Under the pieces are notes generated by a model. That model was not told the origin of the DNA. It saw nothing but the letters and a program-made list of their open reading frames with translations, and did not search any database. A stretch of 7,442 bases of DNA from Actinomycetes bacterium. GTDB lineage: Bacteria > Actinomycetota > Acidimicrobiia > Acidimicrobiales > RAAP-2. Below are positions 1 to 5,388 of this stretch, piece by piece (position 1 is the stretch's first letter; each line of letters starts with the position of its first letter). Position numbers and translations under genes: made by a program. The stretch spans positions 1 to 7,442 of the forward strand of contig JAJZSM010000068.1 in assembly GCA_021849765.1 (NCBI GenBank). The letters are read 5' to 3'.

Positions 1-1218
1 GAGTACTCCTCGCCCGAGTGCCGTTCGCCACTCGAGGCCGTTCGCTTTGACGTCGCCGGCGAGGAGGTGCTGCGACGGGCACAATGCTTCGCCAACGAGT
101 CGCTCGACCCCGCCCAGGCGATCACCATCTACAAGAACAATTCCGACGGCAAGGGCAACTCCTACGGTTGCCACGAGAACTACCTCGTGGCGCGATCGGT
201 CGAGTTCGGTGACCTCGTGCGGGCCCTCGTGCCGCACTTCGTCTCGCGTCAGATCATCATCGGCGCCGGCAAGGTGGGCGTCGAGACCGATCGGCCCCGA
301 GGTACCCGCCCGGCCTTCCAGGTGAGCCAACGCGCCGAGTTCTTCGAGGAGGTTGTGGGCCTCGAGACGACACTGAAACGTCCCATCATCAACACCCGAG
401 ACGAGACCCACGGTGACGCCGAGCGCTTCCGGCGCCTCCACGTGATCATCGGCGACGCCAACCTCAGCCAGTACGCGACCGCCGTGAAGCTCGGGGCGAC
501 GGCGTTGTTACTCGCCGCCCTCGAGGACCAGGGGCTGCATGGGTTTCCGGCCGCACCACGCGACCCGGTTCGAGCGGTACGCGCCTTCGCCGCGGACGCC
601 ACGCTGCAGACTGCGGTCGACTGCGTCGACGAGCGGTCGCGCACCGCTTGGGACTTCCAGGATGAGCTCTGGGCCCTGGCCGATCGCTACGTCGCCGATC
701 ACGGCGGGGACGCCGTGGCCGATCACGACGAGGTCCGCTTCATCATGGATCAGTGGCGCGAGATGCTCGACGGCGTGCGCGACGACCCCGCTACCGTCGC
801 TGATCGGGTCGACTGGGTGGCCAAACAGCGCATCGTCGAGGGCTACCGCGATCGCTACGAACTTGCCGAGGATGACGCGCGTCTACGCGCGATCGACCTG
901 CAGTACCACGACCTGCGTCCCGGTCGGTCGTTGGCGGCGCGCGTCGGACTGAGGCGGCTCTTCGACGAGGACTCCATCGACGATGCGGTCGATGAGCCGC
1001 CGGGTTCCACCCGGGCGTACTTTCGGGGCCAGTGCGTCAAACGCTTCCCCGAGGCCATCGCCGCCGCGAATTGGGACTCGGTGGTCTTTGACCTCGGCGA
1101 CGGGCCCCTGCAGCGCGTACCCATGCCCGACCCCCTGCGCGGCACCGCCGCATTGACGGCCCACCTCTTTGAAACGAATTCGACGGCCATAGACCTGTTG
1201 TCCGCTTTGGGCGGGTAG
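1..1218 (+). CDS. dop: Pup deamidase/depupylase Dop, 3' part (N-terminus outside window)
   Basis: Dop hydrolyses the isopeptide bond between Pup and substrate lysines and, in species with a Gln-ending Pup, deamidates that Gln. The frame is open from base 1 and gives 405 residues beginning EYSSPECRSP, the Dop-type version of the loop after the catalytic Asp (YVDHAHPEYS in M. tuberculosis, recalled). Roughly the first 95 of about 500 residues are therefore missing because of the window edge. Visible family motifs are YKNNSDGKGNSYGCHENY (about window residues 43-60), RPIINTRDETHGDAERFRRL, RLHVIIGDANLSQ, and the C-terminal WDSVVFDLGDGPLQRVPMPDPLRG segment type (read piecewise), which separates Dop from its paralogue PafA. 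The nucleotide-binding Glu and the Dop loop would lie upstream and cannot be checked. It is followed by pup after 10 nt. An ATG at 67 is internal and is not the start. Because Pup here ends in Glu, Dop's likely job is depupylation only (inference). Confidence 0.96.
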   Translation, partial: EYSSPECRSPLEAVRFDVAGEEVLRRAQCFANESLDPAQAITIYKNNSDGKGNSYGCHENYLVARSVEFGDLVRALVPHFVSRQIIIGAGKVGVETDRPRGTRPAFQVSQRAEFFEEVVGLETTLKRPIINTRDETHGDAERFRRLHVIIGDANLSQYATAVKLGATALLLAALEDQGLHGFPAAPRDPVRAVRAFAADATLQTAVDCVDERSRTAWDFQDELWALADRYVADHGGDAVADHDEVRFIMDQWREMLDGVRDDPATVADRVDWVAKQRIVEGYRDRYELAEDDARLRAIDLQYHDLRPGRSLAARVGLRRLFDEDSIDDAVDEPPGSTRAYFRGQCVKRFPEAIAAANWDSVVFDLGDGPLQRVPMPDPLRGTAALTAHLFETNSTAIDLLSALGG

Positions 1219-1228
1219 AACTAAGGAC

Positions 1229-1423
1229 ATGGTTGAACAAGAACGGATACAGAAGCAACGAGTGACACGCCCGACGGAGTCGGCGCCCGAGGTCAACGTC
1301 GACACGTCCAAAGGCGAGCAGCTGAAGGCTGATTTGGACGACTTGCTCGACGAGATCGACGAAGTCCTCGAGGAGAACGCCGAGGAATTCGTGCGCAACT
1401 ATGTCCAAAAGGGAGGCGAGTAG
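1229..1423 (+). CDS. pup: Prokaryotic ubiquitin-like protein Pup, GGE-ending
   Basis: Pup is the small, largely disordered tag that PafA attaches to lysines and that the Mpa/ARC ATPase binds to feed substrates into the proteasome. The protein is 64 residues, the same as M. tuberculosis Pup. The conserved half is clear: DLDDLLDEIDEVLEENAEEF (residues 35-54, the part that forms a coiled coil with the ATPase), then VRNYVQKGGE at the end. Lys61 and Gly62-Gly63 are present. The last residue is Glu64 rather than Gln, so the tag is ready for ligation without deamidation. The N-terminal third is charged, polar and poorly conserved, as usual. The ATG is chosen because it gives the family length. AAGGA at 1223-1227 is only 1 nt from it, a poor Shine-Dalgarno distance, so translation may depend on coupling to dop. 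A GTG at codon 12 is a less likely start. The prcB start codon follows the stop directly. Confidence 0.97.
   Translation: MVEQERIQKQRVTRPTESAPEVNVDTSKGEQLKADLDDLLDEIDEVLEENAEEFVRNYVQKGGE
1411..1416 (+). promoter_or_regulatory. Shine-Dalgarno of prcB, inside the last codons of pup
   Basis: GGGAGG lies 7 nt before the prcB ATG at 1424, a good ribosome-binding site. It is formed by the last base of the Lys61 codon plus the Gly62 and Gly63 codons of pup. The Pup C-terminal motif and the prcB ribosome-binding site are thus the same bases. This supports both the prcB start choice and pup-prcB coupling. Confidence 0.8.
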
Positions 1424-2218
1424 ATGGGGCTGCCCCTCTTCAGCGCGAGTGACGATCCCGGTCCTTCGTTCCTCCACTTCGCCCTACGTGCCGGACTAGT
1501 AGAGAACCCGTCGGGTTCTGGCGTCGAGGGGCGCCACGCCACCACGGTGATCGCCGTTCGCTACTCCGGCGGCGTCGTCATGGTGGGCGACCGTCAAGCC
1601 ACGAGCAACTACATCGCGAGTCGCGACGTGCGAAAGATCGAGGCGGCGGACCGCTTCACGGCCCTCGCGATCTCGGGGAGCGCCGCGCGCGGGATGGAAT
1701 TCATCCGCATGGCCCAGCTCTCCTTTGAGCACTACGAGAAGATGACTGACACGTCGCTCAGCCTCGAAGGCAAGGCCAACTACCTCTCGCCGATCATCCA
1801 GCGCAACAACCTCGGTAGCCCGCTCATGGTGATCCCGCTGCTCGCCGGCTGGGACCCCAGTCACCGCGACGGACGGATCTTCGAGTACGACGGGGCCGGC
1901 GGCTGCTACGAGCGGCGTGATTTCGCGACGATCGGCTCAGGTTCGCCCTTCGCCGAGAGCGCGCTGCGCTTGGGATTCCGCGCCGACCTGGACCGCGAAT
2001 CTGCCCTCGAACTCGGCGCGCTCGCCATCTACGAGGCGGGGGACAACGATCCGAGCACGGGAGGCCCCGATTTCGTTCGAAACCTCTTCCCGATGATCAT
2101 CACGCTCGACGAGAGCGGGTTCACCGAGCTTCCCGCTGAAGAGGTCGAGGCGCGATTCGTCGCCATCAACGAGCGTCGCACCCAGAGCCAGGGCATCGCG
2201 GGGGGTTCGCTGCGATGA
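1424..2218 (+). CDS. prcB: 20S proteasome beta subunit PrcB (Thr peptidase)
   Basis: This is the catalytic subunit of the actinobacterial 20S core, an N-terminal-nucleophile hydrolase made as a precursor. The protein is 264 residues. The motif GRHATTVIAV places autocleavage after Ala39, leaving Thr40 as nucleophile and a 39-residue propeptide, shorter than the M. tuberculosis one (57, recalled). Other active-site signals are VGDRQAT (Asp56, mature position 17), SRDVRK (Lys71, the counterpart of mature Lys33), AISGSA (83-87 region), IGSGSPFAESAL (170-181) and the C-terminal acidic loop EAGDNDPSTGGPD (204-216). By my count the Lys falls at mature position 32, one residue short of the mycobacterial protein, so the preceding loop has lost a residue. 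The start is supported by GGGAGG 7 nt upstream. The stop overlaps prcA by 4 nt (ATGA), the usual arrangement for subunits made in equal amounts. Confidence 0.97.
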   Translation: MGLPLFSASDDPGPSFLHFALRAGLVENPSGSGVEGRHATTVIAVRYSGGVVMVGDRQATSNYIASRDVRKIEAADRFTALAISGSAARGMEFIRMAQLSFEHYEKMTDTSLSLEGKANYLSPIIQRNNLGSPLMVIPLLAGWDPSHRDGRIFEYDGAGGCYERRDFATIGSGSPFAESALRLGFRADLDRESALELGALAIYEAGDNDPSTGGPDFVRNLFPMIITLDESGFTELPAEEVEARFVAINERRTQSQGIAGGSLR

Positions 2219-2895
2219 GCAACTACTTCTACGTCTCGCCCGAACAGCTCATCAAGGACCGAGCGGAGTTCGCCCAGAAGGGCATCGCCCGGGGTCGCTC
2301 GATCGTCGCGGCGATCTACGACGTCGGCGTGCTGATGGTCGCCGAGAACCCGTCGGCCTCGCTCAACAAGATCTCGGAGATCTACGACCGGATCGCCTTC
2401 GCGGGTGTGGGGAAGTACAACGAGTTCGACCGACTGCGCGAGGCGGGCATCCGCTGGGCCGACGGCACCGGCTTCACGTATTCGCGTGAGGACGTCGACG
2501 CGCGCGCGCTCGCGAACTACTACGCCCAGCACATCGGGGACATGTTCACCGAGGGCCAAAAGCCCCTCGAGGTCGAAGTCCTCGTCGCCCAACTGGGCAC
2601 GGCGATCCGCCCGACGAAGCTCTTTCGCATCGCCTATGAGGGGACGATCTCCGACGAGCCTCGATTCGCGGTCCTGGGCGGGGACGCCGAGACGATCAAG
2701 GGGCGCTTCAGCGCCTCTGAGACGGATCTCGAGCCGCTCGACGTGACGCTGCGCAACGCGGTGGCCGCCCTCGCCGGGGCCGATCGCGCCATCGACGTGG
2801 CCGACCTCGAAGTCTGCGTGCTACAGGACACCGGAGGCCGACGAACTTTCTCCAGAATGACCGACGAACGAGTCGCGGCACTGCTCGGGACGTGA
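2215..2895 (+). CDS. prcA: 20S proteasome alpha subunit PrcA
   Basis: PrcA forms the outer heptameric rings of the core, gates the channel and docks the Mpa/ARC ATPase. The protein is 226 residues, about 20 shorter than the M. tuberculosis form (248, recalled), mainly by loss of the variable C-terminal tail. Conserved features are the gating N-terminus YFYVSPEQ (4-11), KGIARGRSIVA (22-32), VAENPSASLNKISEIYDRIAF (42-62, read in parts), with Lys52 matching the pocket lysine that binds the C-terminus of the ATPase, and KYNEFDRLR (67-75). There is no N-terminal catalytic Thr, as expected for an alpha subunit. The ATG lies in the ATGA overlap with the prcB stop. A G-run at 2200-2205 could serve as a weak ribosome-binding site, but coupling to prcB is the likelier route. 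The pafA start follows after 4 nt. Confidence 0.97.
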   Translation: MSNYFYVSPEQLIKDRAEFAQKGIARGRSIVAAIYDVGVLMVAENPSASLNKISEIYDRIAFAGVGKYNEFDRLREAGIRWADGTGFTYSREDVDARALANYYAQHIGDMFTEGQKPLEVEVLVAQLGTAIRPTKLFRIAYEGTISDEPRFAVLGGDAETIKGRFSASETDLEPLDVTLRNAVAALAGADRAIDVADLEVCVLQDTGGRRTFSRMTDERVAALLGT

Positions 2896-2899
2896 GCTG

Positions 2900-4273
2900 A
2901 TGCTGCGGCGGATCTTCGGCGTCGAAACAGAGTACGGGGTTACGTTCTCGCTGCGCGGTCAACGACGACTCAGCCCCGACGAGGTCTCCCGCTTCCTCTT
3001 TCGCAAGGTCGTCGCGTGGGGGCGCTCGAGCAACGTGTTCCTGGAAAACGGTAGCCGCCTCTATCTCGATGTGGGGAGCCACCCCGAGTACGCGACCGCG
3101 GAGTGCGACACACTCAGTGACCTGGTCGCCCAGGATAAGGCGGGCGAGGCGATCCTGCGCGAACTCGTCTCCTACGCCCAAGAGCAGCTGACCAACGAGG
3201 GAATCCGCGGCGACATTTTCCTCTTCAAGAACAACACCGACTCTTCAGGTAATTCCTACGGGTGCCACGAGAACTACTGCATCGAGCGCTTCGATGACTT
3301 GACGCGCCTCGAGCAGGTCTTCATCCCGTTCCTGATCAGTAGGCAGATCTTCGCCGGGGCGGGTAAGGTCGTCACGACACCGAGGGGCACGACGTACTCC
3401 ATGAGTCAGCGCGCCGAGCACATCTGGGAGTCGATCTCGTCGGCCACCACGCGCAGCCGACCCATCATCAACACCCGTGACGAACCCCACGCCGACCCCG
3501 AGCGATATCGCCGACTGCACGTCATCGTCGGCGACTCCAACATGAGCGAGTTCGCGACCTTCGTGAAGGTGGGCACCGCGTCGGTCGTGCTCGCGATGAT
3601 CGAGGACCGCACGACTGTGCTACGCGACTACAACCTCGCCTCGCCGATCAACGCACTGCGCGACATCTCCTATGACCTGTGGAGTAAGGAGCCAATCAAG
3701 CTCGTGTCGGGACGCGACATGACCGCGATCGAGATCCAAGACGACCTGTGCGAGCGCGCCGAACAGTTCGCGTCGAGCCGTGACCTGCCGGCCGACCAGG
3801 CCCTCGCAGTGCGCCTCTGGCGTCAGATGATCGACGACTACCGCGCCGACCCGATGTCCCTCGCCGACCGCGTCGACTGGATCGCCAAGCTGCAGATCAT
3901 CGAGCGCGAGCGCGAGCGCCGCGGCCTCGCCCTGAGCGACCCAAAAATCGCCCTCATCGACCTGCTGTACCACGACACCAGCGTCGAACGCGGCCTCTAC
4001 TACCGCCGCCAGCAGCGGGGACACTTCCGGCGCGTGGTGAGCGACGACGACATCGCCCGAGCCGCCACCGAAGCGCCGTCGACGACGCGCGCACGCATGC
4101 GCGGCGCCTTCATCCGCGCGGCCAAGGAGTGGCGACGTGACTACACCGTCGACTGGGTACACCTCAAGCTCAACGATGAGATGCAGCGCACCATCCTCTT
4201 GAAGGATCCCTTCAAGAGCACCGACGAGCGATTCCAACGGCTGCTTACGTCGATGGAGCGACGAGACGCCTAG
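2900..4273 (+). CDS. pafA: Pup-protein ligase PafA
   Basis: PafA phosphorylates the C-terminal Glu of Pup with ATP and joins it to substrate lysines. It belongs to the carboxylate-amine ligase fold related to glutamine synthetase. The protein is 457 residues, close to the usual length. It starts MLRRIFGVETEYGVT, with Glu9 at the Mg-ATP site. GSRLYLDVGSHPEYATAE (51-68) carries Asp57, the counterpart of the catalytic Asp, and its GSHPEYATAE form marks PafA rather than Dop. It also has FKNNTDSSGNSYGCHENY (109-126), RPIINTRDEPHAD (187-199), RLHVIVGDSNMSE (205-217), and the C-terminal domain motifs TVDWVHLKLND (416-426) and KDPF (435-438). The ATG gives the standard N-terminus; the only upstream signal is GGGA at 2887-2890, so translation is probably coupled to prcA. 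In Mycobacterium pafA is separated from prcA by many genes (recalled), whereas here it is the next gene. Confidence 0.97.
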   Translation: MLRRIFGVETEYGVTFSLRGQRRLSPDEVSRFLFRKVVAWGRSSNVFLENGSRLYLDVGSHPEYATAECDTLSDLVAQDKAGEAILRELVSYAQEQLTNEGIRGDIFLFKNNTDSSGNSYGCHENYCIERFDDLTRLEQVFIPFLISRQIFAGAGKVVTTPRGTTYSMSQRAEHIWESISSATTRSRPIINTRDEPHADPERYRRLHVIVGDSNMSEFATFVKVGTASVVLAMIEDRTTVLRDYNLASPINALRDISYDLWSKEPIKLVSGRDMTAIEIQDDLCERAEQFASSRDLPADQALAVRLWRQMIDDYRADPMSLADRVDWIAKLQIIERERERRGLALSDPKIALIDLLYHDTSVERGLYYRRQQRGHFRRVVSDDDIARAATEAPSTTRARMRGAFIRAAKEWRRDYTVDWVHLKLNDEMQRTILLKDPFKSTDERFQRLLTSMERRDA

Positions 4274-4285
4274 AGGGTGGCCGAC

Positions 4286-4291
4286 TAGCCT
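4286..4291 (+). promoter_or_regulatory. Possible -10 box (TAGCCT) for leaderless lepB
   Basis: TAGCCT fits the actinobacterial TANNNT -10 pattern and ends exactly 6 nt before the lepB GTG at 4298, so transcription could begin at the start codon itself. No Shine-Dalgarno stands at a working distance; AGGG at 4274-4277 is 20 nt away. No clear -35 was found. The motif is degenerate, so on its own this is weak. The same geometry at tatA makes it more credible. Confidence 0.4.
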
Positions 4292-4297
4292 TACGAC

Positions 4298-4921
4298 GTG
4301 CCAAACGATCCCGTCGAACCCTCGGCCTCTGACGTGCCCGATGCCGGGGACCCCATCGAGACCATCGTGAAGGCGGTGGGCAAACCCCGCCGCCGGCGTC
4401 AATCCCTGTTGGAATGGGTGATCATCCTCATCGTGGCAGCGGGGGTGTCGTTACTGCTGCGCGCCTACGTCGTCCAGACGTACTGGATCCCCTCGGCGTC
4501 CATGGAACCGACGCTCATGATCGGTGATCACGTTCTCGTCTCCAAGCTCAGCGTGACCTGGGGCACGATCAACCGCGGCGACGTCGTGGTCTTCCGCGCC
4601 CCCAAAGCGGCCCACGTCGCGTGTCAGGATAACCTGCCCATCTACGTCAAGCGGGTGATCGGCCTGCCCGGTGACCACCTCACGTCCAAGGGCAACACGA
4701 TCTATGTCAACGGCAAGCCGTTGCACGAGAACTGGCCCCACACTGAGCCGCTGGGTTCGCCGATCGGCAACGTGACCGTGCCCGCGCACTCGTACTTCAT
4801 GATGGGCGACAACCACGCCGACTCCTGTGACAGCCGATCGTGGGGGCCGCTGCCGGCGAGCGCCATCATCGGCAAGGTCTTCGTCCGTATCTGGCCCCTC
4901 TCACGGATCGGGCCGGTCTAA
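4298..4921 (+). CDS. lepB: Type I signal peptidase LepB (S26 family)
   Basis: This membrane-anchored Ser/Lys protease cuts signal peptides from exported proteins on the outer face of the cytoplasmic membrane. The protein is 207 residues. A cytoplasmic, acidic then basic N-terminus (RRRR at 31-34) precedes one membrane segment at about 38-57. The catalytic Ser box is IPSASMEPTLMIGDHVLV (64-81) with Ser68 as nucleophile. The Lys box is YVKRVIGLPGD (116-126) with Lys118 as general base. The last box is MGDNHADSCDSRSWGPL (169-185). All boxes are complete, so the enzyme should be active. The GTG start is chosen because it is the first in-frame start after pafA and has a -10-like hexamer 6 nt upstream. 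Later starts at GTG codons 13 or 24 would only shorten the cytoplasmic tail. It lies between pafA and the tat genes, where pafBC sit in Mycobacterium, and may process Tat as well as Sec substrates (inference). Confidence 0.95.
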   Translation: MPNDPVEPSASDVPDAGDPIETIVKAVGKPRRRRQSLLEWVIILIVAAGVSLLLRAYVVQTYWIPSASMEPTLMIGDHVLVSKLSVTWGTINRGDVVVFRAPKAAHVACQDNLPIYVKRVIGLPGDHLTSKGNTIYVNGKPLHENWPHTEPLGSPIGNVTVPAHSYFMMGDNHADSCDSRSWGPLPASAIIGKVFVRIWPLSRIGPV

Positions 4922-4935
4922 AAGCGTCCCGCACG

Positions 4936-4952
4936 CCCCCCTACAATGGGGG
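4936..4952. repeat. C6/G5 inverted repeat with the -10 box as its loop
   Basis: Six C (4936-4941) and five G (4948-4952) flank TACAAT. In a read-through transcript from lepB this would form a compact all-GC hairpin with a 6-nt loop, ending 1 nt before the tatA GTG. There is no following U-run, so it does not look like an intrinsic terminator. It may be chance in GC-rich DNA, or it may reduce translation of tatA from long transcripts. Confidence 0.5.
4942..4947 (+). promoter_or_regulatory. -10 box (TACAAT) of a probable leaderless tatA promoter
   Basis: TACAAT is a near-consensus -10 hexamer, conspicuous in a GC-rich 32-nt gap. It ends exactly 6 nt before the GTG at 4954, as expected if the transcript starts at the G of that codon. 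The six intervening bases (GGGGGA) are too close to act as a Shine-Dalgarno. No good -35 was seen at the expected distance, which is common for actinobacterial housekeeping promoters. Confidence 0.65.
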
Positions 4953-4953
4953 A

Positions 4954-5382
4954 GTGTTCAGCCTGAGCCCGATCAAGATCATGGTCATCGTTGCCGTGGT
5001 CCTCTTGTTGTTGGGTCCTGACAAGTTGCCCGAGGTCGCGCACAAGCTCGGCGCCAGTTGGCGTGCGATCAAGCGGATCCAGGAGCGCGTCGAAGAGGAG
5101 GTCCGCGAGGTGATCCCGGACTTGCCGAGCGCGGGTGACATCGCCCGGGTGGTTCGCAGCCCCGTCAACCTGCTCAACGAGCTCGCCAACCGCGCGGACC
5201 TGCGAGATAGCATGACCACCGCCGCCGACGTGACACCGACCGATGTCACCGAGCCGGTAGCCGGCCCACCACAACCCAAAGAGACTCGAACGTCCCCGCC
5301 GAGCCCGTTGACGACTCCCGTGTCGCCCCGGCCGGCGCCGACCCCCGATGACTCGTCTCCTATCGATCCATCGCTGAACTGA
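4954..5382 (+). CDS. tatA: Sec-independent translocase subunit, TatA/TatB family
   Basis: This is a single-span subunit of the twin-arginine translocase, which exports folded proteins. The GTG start gives 142 residues beginning MFSLSPIKIMVIVAVVLLLL, with the membrane helix at about 7-20. The hinge GPDKLPEVAHKLG (21-33) and an amphipathic helix of about 24-55 with acidic and basic faces follow. A further helical part (about 59-86) is followed by a Pro/Thr/Ser-rich tail (about 91-139), probably disordered. The GP hinge and the extended length resemble TatB, but many TatA proteins share the GP, so TatA versus TatB is not settled by sequence alone. An in-frame ATG at 4840 lies inside lepB and would add a non-family stretch before the membrane helix, so it is rejected as start. 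tatC follows after 6 nt. The symbol is given by position relative to tatC. Confidence 0.9.
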   Translation: MFSLSPIKIMVIVAVVLLLLGPDKLPEVAHKLGASWRAIKRIQERVEEEVREVIPDLPSAGDIARVVRSPVNLLNELANRADLRDSMTTAADVTPTDVTEPVAGPPQPKETRTSPPSPLTTPVSPRPAPTPDDSSPIDPSLN

Positions 5383-5388
5383 TCTGAC

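Noticed and set aside
67..69. ATG-like start of dop within the window
   Set aside because: The reading frame is open to base 1 and the preceding 22 codons encode conserved Dop sequence (EYSSPECRSP), so the gene begins before the window.
2029..2592. Open frame on the - strand (187 codons) across the prcB-prcA junction
   Set aside because: It is antisense to both proteasome subunits, with no recognisable motif and no ribosome-binding site of note.
3620..4402. Open frame on the - strand (260 codons) across the pafA end and lepB start
   Set aside because: It runs antisense to pafA, which has clear family motifs. The composition is that of a codon-bias shadow and no domain is recognised.
4840..4953. 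Upstream in-frame ATG extension of tatA
   Set aside because: It would overlap lepB and place about 38 Arg-rich residues before a membrane helix that normally begins within the first ten residues. The GTG at 4954 with its -10 box gives the standard N-terminus.
4921..4953. Intrinsic terminator between lepB and tatA
   Set aside because: The GC hairpin is present but has no following T-run and sits directly against the tatA start codon.
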